DNA of 64,000 nucleotides from Nostocales cyanobacterium HT-58-2 (GCA_002163975.1 CP019636.1:4351001-4415000); one strand, 5' to 3'. Positions 17,112 through 26,406 are shown, counted from the first letter of the stretch. The notes: generated from the letters alone by a model not told the origin. Translations and numbers: made by a program.

Positions 17112-18569
17112 TTAATTTAATGTAGAGTCCCAATAACTAAAGCTTGATTCAATTTCACTCCAACTTAATTCCATAACACCAGGTTTTGAAGAATTGGTAT
17201 TGACTCCCCAAGGATTAAAAAGAGTGAACTTTTGGGTAGAAGAATTATAATTTATCAGTGCATAAGCATGACCAGATACAATATTTGATGCGACTCCAGT
17301 TAATTTTGTACCCAAGCCAATGAGTTGCCCAGAATTGAAAGCATCAACTATCGAGCTAAAGTTAAGACCATTACCTAAAGAAGTCTTTTTTCCTGTAATT
17401 TGTGCCAGTGCATCACTGATATACCCACCTTTTGCAAGACCGTTGTAGGTGTTGGTATTATCTTGATAAATCCAACCAGACTCATTGAGTTGGACGTAAG
17501 CTTTCTCAGCGAAAGCAACCCATAATTCATTAGAAGAATTGTTGTAGTCAACACCTCTATTAGCGTAAACTAAATACCCTGATGAATTGGTAGGTAAATA
17601 CCTATCAACCGTCACATAATCAGCGCTTCCATTGTGCCAGAAACGCACACTGAAGGTATTATCTCCATTGTCTATAAACATACTCTCAATTGTGCTGGAA
17701 GAGCGGACGGCTGTTTCTGCTAAACCCACAAGCATAAAGCAGTCATTTATCTTGCCTTGTTTCACATCTTGGTAACTAATGCCATTTTGGAAGAGAGAAC
17801 CATTCGCATATTGATAGGTGTATGAGGTTTGTGGGCGATCGCTACCCAAAAACCACTTGTTAATGAGATTCTCCATCTGAATGTCGCTGCTTCCTGCATA
17901 CAAGTTGCCCAGTGTGTTGCCTTGATACTTCTGGTTAGCCGTGTCACCATTGACAACCTTGTTAGACAGGACTCGGACATACTCTGGCATTTGTAACTCA
18001 GAGGCATGACTGACCAAAGTGCGCAGATCTGTAAATTCAGTAGCATCAACTGAATCACTGTCTTTTGCTTCACGGAGAATAGCTATCATATCGTTACGAT
18101 CTAACACGCCATCTGCAAAGCGCTTTCTTGACTCTGCACGTAAACTACTATCTTGAATATTCAGATCAAACCAGTCTTTGCCAACTTGTGATGATTGCGC
18201 TACTTGACTTTGAGAAACCTTGAGATTATAGTTAGTTCTCCCACCACTAACACGGTATACCTGGATAGAGTAATTGCCCGCATCCAAAGTCTTGTCGATA
18301 GATTCAGCAGTATCACGATAATTATGGGAACCTGCTATCACTGAACCATTGCTGTCTAGTAATTGCAAATCAGCATCCACTGATAGACCATCCAAGGAAA
18401 AGTTCAAGCTACTATGACCACTGAGATTAAAGCTATAGGAATCGAGGCGATTATCACGACCAAGCCATCCAGTAAAAATTTGACTTTTGGAAGCAGTATT
18501 TGTATTAGCTGATGAACTTAAATTAATAGTATTAAAATCAATTGACATAAAATTTATATGTTTTTTCAT
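17112..18569 (-). CDS. Calpain-like cysteine protease with N-terminal PPC domain
   Basis: 485 residues. Residues about 15-120 form a bacterial pre-peptidase C-terminal (PPC) domain, seen as FTGWLGRDNRLDSYSFNL, LQLLDSNGSVI and LDAGNYSIQVY. A linker is followed by a C2-family domain with Cys in QGKINDCFML (about residue 276), His in SGHAYALINY (about 433) and Asn in FNPWG (about 454), so the catalytic triad is complete. The usual QGxLGDCWF motif is changed to QGKINDCFM. There is no classic signal peptide; PPC domains are common on exported cyanobacterial proteins. The start could also be the ATG seven codons in, at 18548. Upstream is an AT-rich gap to queD with divergent transcription. Confidence 0.85.
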   Translation of the reverse strand: MKKHINFMSIDFNTINLSSSANTNTASKSQIFTGWLGRDNRLDSYSFNLSGHSSLNFSLDGLSVDADLQLLDSNGSVIAGSHNYRDTAESIDKTLDAGNYSIQVYRVSGGRTNYNLKVSQSQVAQSSQVGKDWFDLNIQDSSLRAESRKRFADGVLDRNDMIAILREAKDSDSVDATEFTDLRTLVSHASELQMPEYVRVLSNKVVNGDTANQKYQGNTLGNLYAGSSDIQMENLINKWFLGSDRPQTSYTYQYANGSLFQNGISYQDVKQGKINDCFMLVGLAETAVRSSSTIESMFIDNGDNTFSVRFWHNGSADYVTVDRYLPTNSSGYLVYANRGVDYNNSSNELWVAFAEKAYVQLNESGWIYQDNTNTYNGLAKGGYISDALAQITGKKTSLGNGLNFSSIVDAFNSGQLIGLGTKLTGVASNIVSGHAYALINYNSSTQKFTLFNPWGVNTNSSKPGVMELSWSEIESSFSYWDSTLN

Positions 18570-18990
18570 TGAAGAGATTGCACAGACACACTAAATAGAA
18601 TCTTTGCGTTACAAAGACTTGAAATATAGATATGAAAATTCAATTCCCAGATGTGGGTTGTTCTATATTGCTGCTTGTTATTCCAAAACAGCTATGTTAC
18701 AAATACGTAATTTTGATTTTCATGTAGAATTGCAAGTCAGTAATATTGTTTTTTCTATAAACCCGTGAATTTACAGATTTTTATAAATATTTTTTGAATG
18801 AAAGTTCTTTCTAAATCAAATTGTTTAACCTATTTTTATCATCACGGATAAAATATTGTTTGTTTAAAAATTGTAAAAAATAGAATATAATATACTTAAC
18901 TCATGGCATAAATTTTTCATGAAAAAACATTCATGAAATGAATATTTAAAACTATACACATTTGAAAGAGGATAGTTAGACGACTGGGCT
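18570..18990. other. AT-rich divergent intergenic region
   Basis: 421 bases between the minus-strand calpain-like gene and plus-strand queD. It is strongly AT-rich and contains a perfect TATAAT at 18886-18891, about 100 bases before queD, without a clear -35 at standard spacing. I see no gene, RNA structure or repeat. Confidence 0.4.
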
Positions 18991-19380
18991 ATGCCTAAAT
19001 GGAAACTAGTAACTGAATTTACGTTTGATAGTGCCCACTACATCAAAGATTATGATGGTCCTTGCGGTCGAATGCACGGGCATACATATAAAGTACGAAT
19101 CGAAGCAATATCATTCAAGCTGCACTCCTCGAAATATTGTCCCCATCCAGTTATGGTGGCAGACTTCAGAACCTTGCGTTGGGCTAAACAGGATGTGACA
19201 AAGGGAGGACTTGATCATAGCGTTTTAAACGATGTCCTACCTGTTGAATATGAAACAACAGCAGAGATGATAGCCAAGTATATCTACGACGAAACCAAAA
19301 AACAGTTACCATCAGATGTGCAATTGAAGGTTGCTGTGTCTGAGACTCCTAATTCTTGGGTGGAGTACGAAGATGACTGA
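18991..19380 (+). CDS. queD: 6-carboxytetrahydropterin synthase / 6-pyruvoyl-tetrahydropterin synthase family (QueD-like)
   Basis: 129 residues, normal for bacterial QueD. Zinc-site histidines are seen in FDSAH and in the CGRMHGH motif, which also supplies the catalytic Cys four residues before His-Gly-His; later come VMVADFRTLR, LDHSVLND and the substrate-binding Glu in SETPNSWVEYE. QueD converts dihydroneopterin triphosphate to 6-carboxytetrahydropterin in the queuosine/preQ0 pathway. A role in pterin synthesis is the alternative, since the PTPS fold is shared. The stop codon ends exactly where the 3' end of the antisense tRNA-Ala begins. Confidence 0.88.
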   Translation: MPKWKLVTEFTFDSAHYIKDYDGPCGRMHGHTYKVRIEAISFKLHSSKYCPHPVMVADFRTLRWAKQDVTKGGLDHSVLNDVLPVEYETTAEMIAKYIYDETKKQLPSDVQLKVAVSETPNSWVEYEDD

Positions 19381-19453
19381 TGGAGGTAAGGAGACTCGAA
19401 CTCCTGACATCCTGCTTGCAAAGCAGGCGCTCTACCAACTGAGCTATACCCCC
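19381..19453 (-). tRNA. tRNA-Ala (anticodon UGC)
   Basis: 73 bases read on the minus strand. Acceptor stem GGGGGTA pairs with TACCTCC (with a G-T wobble), the D-loop is AGCTCAGTTGGTAGAGC, the anticodon arm is CCTGCTTTGCAAGCAGG with anticodon TGC, and the T arm contains GTTCGAGTC. The discriminator base is A and CCA is not encoded. It is convergent with queD, whose stop codon ends at the base before it. Confidence 0.96.
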
Positions 19454-19537
19454 TTAAGAAGAAAAAGTGACTTCAATTTACTGACGTTGTTATTCTAACC
19501 TAATACTGTTGTTTTGCAAAAGGGGATAACTAAAGAA

Positions 19538-20455
19538 ATGACCCTAGTCGTGTCAGCACTGTATAAATTTGTCAAATTACCAGACTTTGCCGAGAAACAA
19601 CAACCTTTGCTGTCTTTGTGCCAAGCGCAAAACGTGAAGGGGACAATTTTATTGGCACAAGAAGGAATTAACGGTACGATCGCAGGTTCTCGTCAAGCGA
19701 TTGACTCAGTTCTTTCCTTTTTGCGCGCAGATCCCCGCTTAGCAGACTTGGAACACAAAGAGTCTTATGCTGACTACCCACCATTTGAGCGCATGAAAGT
19801 GCGATTGAAAAAAGAAATTGTGACTATCGGAATATCTGGAGTTGATCCCAATGAACAAGTGGGCACTTATGTGAGTCCTAGGGATTGGAATGCTCTGATT
19901 AGCGATCCAGAAATTACTGTGATTGACACCCGCAACGACTATGAGGTTAGTATCGGAACCTTCAAAGGGGCGCAAAATCCTCAGACTGAATCGTTCCGTG
20001 AATTTCCAGACTATGTTCGCGAAAACCTTGACCCGAAAAAACACAAAAAAATTGCTCTGTTTTGCACTGGGGGAATTCGTTGCGAAAAAGCCTCTTCCTT
20101 CATGTTGTCTCAAGGGTTTCAAGAAGTTTATCACCTAAAAGGTGGTATTCTGAAATATCTAGAGGAGATTCCTGAGTCTGAGAGTTTGTGGGATGGTGAG
20201 TGTTTTTTGTTTGACCAACGCATTGCTGTGCGTCAGGGGTTAGAACCAGGTAATTATGATATGTGTCCCAGTTGTGGGCGTCCCATCTGTGAAACTGATA
20301 AATCGTCTCCAAAATATCAAGAAGGTATTTGTTGTCCCTACTGTTTTGATAGCCTCTGTGAGGAGAAAAAAGCACGTCAGCAAGAGAAAAAACGACAGTT
20401 GGAGTTGGCGAGAAACCGGAATGGACAAAATTTTTCTGTTCATCCAACAGCCTGA
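19538..20455 (+). CDS. trhO: tRNA uridine(34) hydroxylase, rhodanese family (TrhO/YceA)
   Basis: 305 residues from the ATG at 19538; an in-frame TTG 24 bases upstream is less likely because the family begins close to LVVSALYKFVKLPDF. The N-terminal acylphosphatase-like domain (KGTILLAQEGINGTIAG) is followed by a rhodanese domain (VIDTRNDYEVSIGTF) with active-site Cys in LFCTGGIRCEKASSFM, then a C-terminal Cys-rich zinc-like module (CPSCGRPICE and CCPYCFDSLCEEK). TrhO makes 5-hydroxyuridine at the tRNA wobble position. It is convergent with the O-methyltransferase gene, and a nearby tRNA gene is on the opposite strand. Confidence 0.93.
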   Translation: MTLVVSALYKFVKLPDFAEKQQPLLSLCQAQNVKGTILLAQEGINGTIAGSRQAIDSVLSFLRADPRLADLEHKESYADYPPFERMKVRLKKEIVTIGISGVDPNEQVGTYVSPRDWNALISDPEITVIDTRNDYEVSIGTFKGAQNPQTESFREFPDYVRENLDPKKHKKIALFCTGGIRCEKASSFMLSQGFQEVYHLKGGILKYLEEIPESESLWDGECFLFDQRIAVRQGLEPGNYDMCPSCGRPICETDKSSPKYQEGICCPYCFDSLCEEKKARQQEKKRQLELARNRNGQNFSVHPTA

Positions 20456-20478
20456 AAAGTGCAGTACATGGAAAAGGT

Positions 20479-20525
20479 CTGTGTGGGCAGATTTTGTCTG
20501 GACTGTACACACAGTCTTTATTTTT
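20479..20525. terminator. Possible bidirectional terminator between trhO and the O-methyltransferase
   Basis: CTGTGTG at 20479-20485 can pair with CACACAG at 20508-20514, followed by TCTTTATTTTT on the plus strand. The loop is 22 bases. It sits in the 88-base gap between convergent genes, which favours a terminator, but the stem is short. Confidence 0.3.
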
Positions 20526-20543
20526 GGACTTGCAAACTGAGAA

Positions 20544-21209
20544 CTAAGGACGCTTAAGTGCTAAAGTTAAGCCATCTGCAATTGGCACCAGGCTAATCGT
20601 GATGCGTGGGTCATGATGCAGTTTTTGGTTAAAGGCGCGTATGTTGCGGGTGATGTTGTCTTGCTCTAGGGGATCAGCGACTCGTCCTGACTGCAGCACA
20701 TTATCAATCGCAATCAACCCACCCGGACGTACAAGTTTTAGCGATCGCTCATAGTAGTTATCATAGTTGTTTTTATCAGCATCGATGAAGGCAAAATCAA
20801 AGGTACCTGCTTCTCCTGCTGCTATGAGCTTATCTAAAGTTTCCACTGCTGGGGCAATGTGTAGCTCAATTTTATCCGCCACACCTGCTTGCTGCCAATA
20901 ACGACGAGCGATCGCCGTATACTCCTCACTGACATCACAAGCAACGACCTTACCTTCTGGTGGCAATGCCAATGCCACAACTAGAGAACTATAGCCTGTA
21001 AATACACCTATATCTAGAGTTTTTTTTGCCCCCATTAACTGCACCAAGAGTGCCATAAACTGCCCCTGGTCTGGTGCTATCTGCATTCTGCTTCTGGGAT
21101 GTTGGGCTGTTTCTTCTCTCAACTGCGTTAATATTTCTGGCTCTCGCAATGAGACTGACTGTAAGTAGTCATAAAGACGATTTTCGAGTCCCAACGTTTT
21201 ATTTGCCAT
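20544..21209 (-). CDS. Class I SAM-dependent O-methyltransferase (CCoAOMT-like)
   Basis: 221 residues from the ATG at 21209; an upstream start at 21251 would add an unconserved 14 residues. The family's order is seen: helix with ILTQLREETAQHPRSRMQIAP, motif I LDIGVFTGYSSLVVAL, CDVSEEY, metal/substrate segment FDFAFIDADKNNYDNYYE, LVRPGGLIAIDNVL, and the tail ITISLVPIADGLTLALKR. The two Asp of FIDADK and the Asp-Asn of AIDNVL form the divalent-metal site of catechol-type O-methyltransferases. Natural substrate is unknown. The gene is alone on its strand. Confidence 0.92.
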   Translation of the reverse strand: MANKTLGLENRLYDYLQSVSLREPEILTQLREETAQHPRSRMQIAPDQGQFMALLVQLMGAKKTLDIGVFTGYSSLVVALALPPEGKVVACDVSEEYTAIARRYWQQAGVADKIELHIAPAVETLDKLIAAGEAGTFDFAFIDADKNNYDNYYERSLKLVRPGGLIAIDNVLQSGRVADPLEQDNITRNIRAFNQKLHHDPRITISLVPIADGLTLALKRP

Positions 21210-21261
21210 ATTGTGCTGCTGATGGCTAATTGCATTTCTATCATGACACAAGCTTCAGTAA

Positions 21262-21481
21262 CTCTGCGTACTTTTTATCTTGAAATCAAAAACTTATCAC
21301 TATGTCTTTATACAACTATAGGAATCCGGTTTGATTTTTCAAAAGAGACAAGGGTGCGTTATGCGAGGGTACAGCATTAAACCCTTGCTCATAGTGCGTT
21401 ACGGATTTCATCCTAACGCACCCTACAATACTCTGCGTACTTCTTTATCTTGAGGTCAGAAACTTAATGTCTTTATACAAC
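21262..21481. repeat. Imperfect 55-bp direct repeat flanking a small repeat element
   Basis: The stretch at 21262-21317 (CTCTGCGTACTTTTTATCTT ... TGTCTTTATACAACT) recurs with few changes at about 21430-21482. Between the copies lie a MITE-like left end (from 21317, matching 50097-50125) and a dispersed GTGCGTTACG...AACGCACCCTACA repeat. The remainder of the roughly 730-base gap up to 21937 is AT-rich, with no gene seen. Confidence 0.6.
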
Positions 21482-21937
21482 TAGAATAAGAGTTTTACTG
21501 TTTTAGCTATTAAAAATCGCTATTAATAGAAGTGCAAGATTTAACATCTTCTATTGCTATTATGTTGAGAAATCCTTGTGTATTTGTCCTCGAAAATAGT
21601 CATTATCAAATCATAATATTATCTTTTTGAGAAATACATGACAAAGCATTCTCTATCGAGAATGCCTTGGATCATTTTTTTAGAGTGATTTTAGAAAGTG
21701 TTCTGGTATACGGCAAAGAGTATTTATGAAAGTATTATTTTATTTACAAAAATCAATGTAATACTTGTCAAAGATAAAAAACCTAAATTTTTCATGCTTC
21801 TGTCATAAATTCATAACTTAATTAAGGTAATTAGCAAACTTTTCTTTCTTAAGCTGTATTTAATTATGATTGTAAAATTAGTAAAGTAACATACAATCTA
21901 AAATTAGAATTTACTGTAGTGTCTGCAAGGGGGAGTC

Positions 21938-22876
21938 ATGAGCCGTCCAATAATTCTTGGTATTGTTGGTGACAGCGCTGCTGGGAAGACAACACTGACT
22001 AAGGGGATTGCTCAGGTTCTCGGACCGGAGAACGTGACAGTTATTTGTACGGATGATTACCATAAGTACGACCGTAAGCAACGTGCTGAGATTGGCATCA
22101 CTGCTCTTCATCCTGACTGTAACCATCTTGATATTATGCAGCAGCACCTGTCGTTACTTAGGACAGGTCAGCCAATCCTTAAGCCTGTCTACAGTCACAC
22201 AACTGGTACCTTTGAGCCACCAGTTTATGTAAAGCCAAGTAAATTTGTCATTGTGGAAGGATTGCTGGGTTATTCTACCCGTGTTGCCTGTGAGTCTTAC
22301 GATGTGAAAGTTTACCTTGCTCCTCCTGAAACCGTACGCGCCAAGTGGAAAGTCAAGCGAGATACGCAAAAACGGGGGTATACAGAAGAACAAGTGCTTG
22401 AGGAACTGAGAAAACGTGAACCAGATTCTGAACAATTTATCCGTCCACAACGGCAATGGTCAGATATTGTTGTGAGTTTTTACCCTCCCACTGACGATTT
22501 AGAGCAAAGCAACGGACACTTGAATGTGCGTTTGGTACTCCGTCCTACGATTCCTCATCCAGATTTTATCCAAATTTTCAATTTCGGAGATGGCAATTTT
22601 GATTCCGCAATCCGTTTAGGATTAGATCGGGATATGAACAAACCAGTCGATGTTTTGGAAGTGCATGGTCATGCCACTTTGGAACAGGTCAATAAGTTAG
22701 AACATATCATTTGTGCTGATATGCCCTATCTCAAGAATATATGCGATCGCGAAAGCAATCCAGAGTTGGGCAAAGTGGCTGGTACAACAGGAGAAACGAT
22801 TCAAAGTTACCCCCTCGCCCTCACCCAGCTCTTGATTACGTACCATATGCTCAAGGCAACACAAAATTATCAGTAG
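21938..22876 (+). CDS. Phosphoribulokinase-family kinase (PRK paralogue)
   Basis: 312 residues of the PRK/uridine-kinase family. P-loop GDSAAGKT (residues 11-18), then VICTDDYHKYDRKQR with the catalytic Asp, GITALHPDCNHLDIM, KPVYSHTTGTFEPP, and FVIVEGLLGYS, which are the PRK signatures. The N-terminal half resembles cyanobacterial PRK, but the P-loop position of the redox Cys19 of canonical PRK is Ala (residue 15) while the second Cys (37) is kept, so thioredoxin-type disulfide control is not possible through that pair. It is preceded by an AT-rich gap and the start has GGGGG nearby. It may phosphorylate ribulose 5-phosphate or a related sugar. Confidence 0.85.
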   Translation: MSRPIILGIVGDSAAGKTTLTKGIAQVLGPENVTVICTDDYHKYDRKQRAEIGITALHPDCNHLDIMQQHLSLLRTGQPILKPVYSHTTGTFEPPVYVKPSKFVIVEGLLGYSTRVACESYDVKVYLAPPETVRAKWKVKRDTQKRGYTEEQVLEELRKREPDSEQFIRPQRQWSDIVVSFYPPTDDLEQSNGHLNVRLVLRPTIPHPDFIQIFNFGDGNFDSAIRLGLDRDMNKPVDVLEVHGHATLEQVNKLEHIICADMPYLKNICDRESNPELGKVAGTTGETIQSYPLALTQLLITYHMLKATQNYQ

Positions 22877-23005
22877 AGTAGCCGTAAAAGTACGCAATAA
22901 TAGACGAAAATTAAAGGTTCTGTCAAATATTTAGAGGTTTTCAGAATTACAGAGGATAACTGAGGAATAAGTGCATATATCATCATTTGTCCTCAGTGTT
23001 CGTCT

Positions 23006-23737
23006 ATGACTTATTGCCTCAGAATTGCCGATATACCTGTGACTGAGCGCCCGCGTGAGCGGTTATTAACGCATGGTCCTAAAATTTTAGCCACAGCCGA
23101 GTTAATAGCAATTCTGCTAGGTACTGGTCAAGGACACGGAAAACTGTCTGCTGTGGGTTTAGGGCAATACATTTTACAGGAATTAGGCAAACACCAACGA
23201 GACCCCTTGACAGTTTTGCGAGATGTCAGCGCCGCCGAGTTAATGCAAATTCCTGGTATTGGTCCAGCCAAAGCGACAACTATCTTAGCGGCGATAGAAT
23301 TGGGGAAACGAGCGTTTCAATCCCGTCCCGGAGAACGCACGTTAATTGATAGCCCTGCAGCAGCTGCGGCTGCTTTGAGTCAAGATTTAATGTGGCAAAA
23401 TCAAGAACGTTTTGCGGTGATACTGTTAGATGTGAAGAATCGCTTGTTAGGAACACAAGTCATCACCATTGGTACAGCAACGGAAACTTTAGCTCCTCCC
23501 CGCGAAATTTTTCGAGAAGTCATTCGTCAAGGAGCAACGCGGGTTATAGTTGCACATAACCATCCATCTGGAAATATGGAACCCAGCCCAGACGATATCG
23601 AATTAACACGACAGTTGTTACTCGGAGCGCAGTTTTTAGGTATTCCTCTTTTGGATCATCTCATTTTAGGCGATGGTAATCATCAGAGCCTGCGTGAGAT
23701 CACAACCTTGTGGGAGGAGTATCCGCAGGGAGATTGA
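23006..23737 (+). CDS. radC: RadC family JAB-domain protein
   Basis: 243 residues. An N-terminal helix-hairpin-helix part (MQIPGIGPAKATTILAAIELGKR) follows the RadC N-terminus (IADIPVTERPRERLLTHG, AELIAILLGTG). The C-terminal JAB/MPN+ metal motif is complete: Glu in PREIFREVIRQGA, then HNHPSGNMEPSPDD. The historic link to DNA repair is doubtful; the family is a predicted metalloprotease or nuclease-associated protein of uncertain function. The MtfA-like peptidase follows after 24 bases and may be co-transcribed. Confidence 0.93.
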   Translation: MTYCLRIADIPVTERPRERLLTHGPKILATAELIAILLGTGQGHGKLSAVGLGQYILQELGKHQRDPLTVLRDVSAAELMQIPGIGPAKATTILAAIELGKRAFQSRPGERTLIDSPAAAAAALSQDLMWQNQERFAVILLDVKNRLLGTQVITIGTATETLAPPREIFREVIRQGATRVIVAHNHPSGNMEPSPDDIELTRQLLLGAQFLGIPLLDHLILGDGNHQSLREITTLWEEYPQGD

Positions 23738-23761
23738 TGCTTGCTGCAAGAGGGGTGAAAA

Positions 23762-24586
23762 ATGGTTGAAACAATTATTGTTTTTCTCATCATTGGGCTG
23801 ATTCTTGCTGGGATTTTAATCAGTCCTGTTTTAATAAAACAGCGAAGAAACCATCTTAAACATCGTCCTTTTCCACCACTTTGGAACGCCATTATTGAGA
23901 ATCATCTTCCTATTTATCTCCATCTTGCTCCTGCTGAACGCAGACGGCTTCAGGGACATATTCAAGTGTTTCTAGCCGAAAAACAATTCATTGGCTGTGG
24001 AGGATTGCAGGTGACAGAAGAAATGAAGCTGACCATTGCTGCTGTTGCCTGTTTGCTTCTGCTTAACGAGCGAGGAGAATACTTTCCTAAACTGCGTTCA
24101 ATTCTGATTTATCCTAGCACTTATATTGTTCATGAAACTGTTGCCACTGGGAATTATGTTGTTGAAGAAAGGCGCGTGGCAAGATTGGGGGAATCATGGA
24201 CTCATGACCAAGTGATATTGTCTTGGGAACAGGTAAAACAAGACACTGGCAACTGGACGGATGGACATAACGTTGTTCTGCATGAATTCGCCCACCAGTT
24301 GGATCAAGAGGATGCTAAGACGGAGGGTGTTCCTATTTTGCCACGAAAATCAGACTATCCCATTTGGGCACAGGTGATGACACAAGAATATCAACAACTC
24401 TGCAATGATGTGCAACAAGGTGTAAAGACAGTAATTGATCGCTACGGTGCAACAAATCCTGCAGAATTTTTTGCCGTAGCGACTGAAACATTTTTTGAAA
24501 AACCGCAGCAATTGCTGAAGAAGCATCCAGCACTTTATGAGCTACTGCAACGCTACTATCAACTCAATCCTGCGCAATGGGTTTAA
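23762..24586 (+). CDS. M90-family zinc peptidase (MtfA-like), membrane-anchored
   Basis: 274 residues. One hydrophobic helix (about 5-25) precedes RRLQGHIQVFLAEKQFIGCGGLQV and a zinc motif HEFAHQLDQEDAKTEGVP (His-Glu-x-x-His), followed by a downstream segment TNPAEFFAVATETFFEKPQQL with the third-ligand Glu. This matches the MtfA/DgsA-anti-repressor peptidase family, which in E. coli controls the Mlc repressor; that partner is not expected here. Length fits the family. Directly downstream of radC. Confidence 0.9.
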   Translation: MVETIIVFLIIGLILAGILISPVLIKQRRNHLKHRPFPPLWNAIIENHLPIYLHLAPAERRRLQGHIQVFLAEKQFIGCGGLQVTEEMKLTIAAVACLLLLNERGEYFPKLRSILIYPSTYIVHETVATGNYVVEERRVARLGESWTHDQVILSWEQVKQDTGNWTDGHNVVLHEFAHQLDQEDAKTEGVPILPRKSDYPIWAQVMTQEYQQLCNDVQQGVKTVIDRYGATNPAEFFAVATETFFEKPQQLLKKHPALYELLQRYYQLNPAQWV

Positions 24587-24884
24587 GTAGGCGGACAGAA
24601 TTTTTTGTAGTAGCGTGACACGACTAAAATGATGCGATAGAAAAAGCTCTTAGTGGTTCTTTAGCATAGAATTTGCCTACAAATCTAATGCATAAATTTA
24701 GCTGTGTCGCGCCAGTAGGATGCGGTCTTCCTTGGCGTAACGCATCAATGACTCAAACAGCATGGGTTACACTTCGCGCTTCCCATTCTACTGAGATGTT
24801 AGATTGAGTAGGTTTGATGTACTGCCTATTAGGAATTGGAATTACCTGAGAAATAATACTACTGAAACATTCATGTAAAATTTG

Positions 24885-26351
24885 CTAGCTGGTTTGAGTT
24901 GACAATACCACTTTTTTCGGTAGACCCTGGTCTACACTTTCCTGACTAAGCTGTGTAAGCTTTATGACAATCTCCTCAACATTTTTCTTCGCATCGCCAA
25001 ATAGCATACGGGTGTTGTCCTTATAAAATAAGGGATTCTCAACTCCAGCGTAGCCACTAGCCATACTGCGCTTCATCACGACGACAGTGCCAGCCTTCCA
25101 GACTTCCAATACGGGCATCCCAGCAATTGGGCTATTCGGGTTTTCCAACGCACTCGGGTTGACAGTATCGTTTGCACCTATCACCAACACAACATCGGTT
25201 TTTGGGAAATCCTCGTTAATCTCATCCATTTCTAATACGATGTCGTAGGGCACATTAGCCTCAGCTAGAAGAACATTCATGTGTCCGGGCATTCGACCAG
25301 CTACGGGATGGATGCCAAAGCGAATCTGTACACCGCGATCGCGCAACTGCTTGGCGAGATTTGAGACAGCATGCTGAGCCTGAGCCACTGCCATACCGTA
25401 ACCAGGGACGATGACAACACTCTTAGCATTGTCCAGGAGTTCGGCAGTATCCTCAATCGTCGTTTTACGGACCTCGCCCACAGGTCGCTCTTCGTCGCCA
25501 ACCGTTGCAGCGCTTGTGTCTGCGCCAAAACCTCCTAGAATCACGCTGATGAATGAACGGTTCATTGCCTTGCACATGATGTAGCTGAGGATGGCACCAC
25601 TACTGCCTACCAGCGCACCTGTAATAATCAGCAAATCGTTCGACAGCATAAAGCCCGCCGCCGCCGCCGCCCATCCAGAGTAGCTGTTGAGCATGGAGAT
25701 CACAACTGGCATATCAGCACCGCCGATCGCCATGACTAAATGAACCCCCAAGACTGAGGCAATAATGAACATCATCAACAACGGTTGCAATCCATTGTTG
25801 ATACTTTCTGTTGCTAAGAACTGAGCGCCGAGCAACACTGAAGCCCCAATCATGCCTAGATTGAGTAAGTGACGCGCTGGCAAAAGTAAAGGTTTGCTGC
25901 TGATAATGCCCCGGAGTTTACCAAAAGCAATGACCGAACCTGTGAAAGTCACAGCACCGATAAACACACCCACAAAAATTTCAATCTGATGGATTGTCAA
26001 CTCAGCTCCAGTCAACGATTGTGATTGTTGCAGATAATTAACAATACCCACCAGAACTGCCGCAATACCAACAAAGCTGTGCAGAATGGCTACAAGTTCC
26101 GGCATTGAGGTCATCGCCACACGAGAAGCCACAATTGCACCGATAACCGCTCCTGGTAAGACAACTGACGCCAAGATGCCATATTTAGACACGTCTAGCG
26201 AGAGTGCAGTCGCAATGAAGGCGATCAGCATTCCAATGATGCCGTAAACATTGCCTTTACGAGCAGTTTCTTGATCTGAGAGTCCCCCCAAACTGAGAAT
26301 GAATAAGGCACTTGCCACAATATACGCCACTATCAGTAGGTTATTCGACAT
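24885..26351 (-). CDS. pntB: NAD(P) transhydrogenase subunit beta
   Basis: 488 residues. The first about 270 are a block of about eight to nine membrane helices with the proton-channel region, then a soluble NADP(H)-binding domain III with VVIVPGYGMAVAQAQHAVSNL, GIHPVAGRMPGHMNVLLAEA and VLVIGANDTVNPSA. It is the membrane/NADP half of the proton-translocating transhydrogenase, coupling NADH-to-NADP hydride transfer with the proton gradient. In cyanobacteria it has been linked to NADPH supply in mixotrophic growth. pntA ends 55 bases upstream on the same strand, so they form an operon. Confidence 0.96.
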   Translation of the reverse strand: MSNNLLIVAYIVASALFILSLGGLSDQETARKGNVYGIIGMLIAFIATALSLDVSKYGILASVVLPGAVIGAIVASRVAMTSMPELVAILHSFVGIAAVLVGIVNYLQQSQSLTGAELTIHQIEIFVGVFIGAVTFTGSVIAFGKLRGIISSKPLLLPARHLLNLGMIGASVLLGAQFLATESINNGLQPLLMMFIIASVLGVHLVMAIGGADMPVVISMLNSYSGWAAAAAGFMLSNDLLIITGALVGSSGAILSYIMCKAMNRSFISVILGGFGADTSAATVGDEERPVGEVRKTTIEDTAELLDNAKSVVIVPGYGMAVAQAQHAVSNLAKQLRDRGVQIRFGIHPVAGRMPGHMNVLLAEANVPYDIVLEMDEINEDFPKTDVVLVIGANDTVNPSALENPNSPIAGMPVLEVWKAGTVVVMKRSMASGYAGVENPLFYKDNTRMLFGDAKKNVEEIVIKLTQLSQESVDQGLPKKVVLSTQTS

Positions 26352-26406
26352 AGCTTCCGTTCCGTTTTCACTAACATTTGCTAACGAGTTAGCAACCTTC
26401 TTCGTT

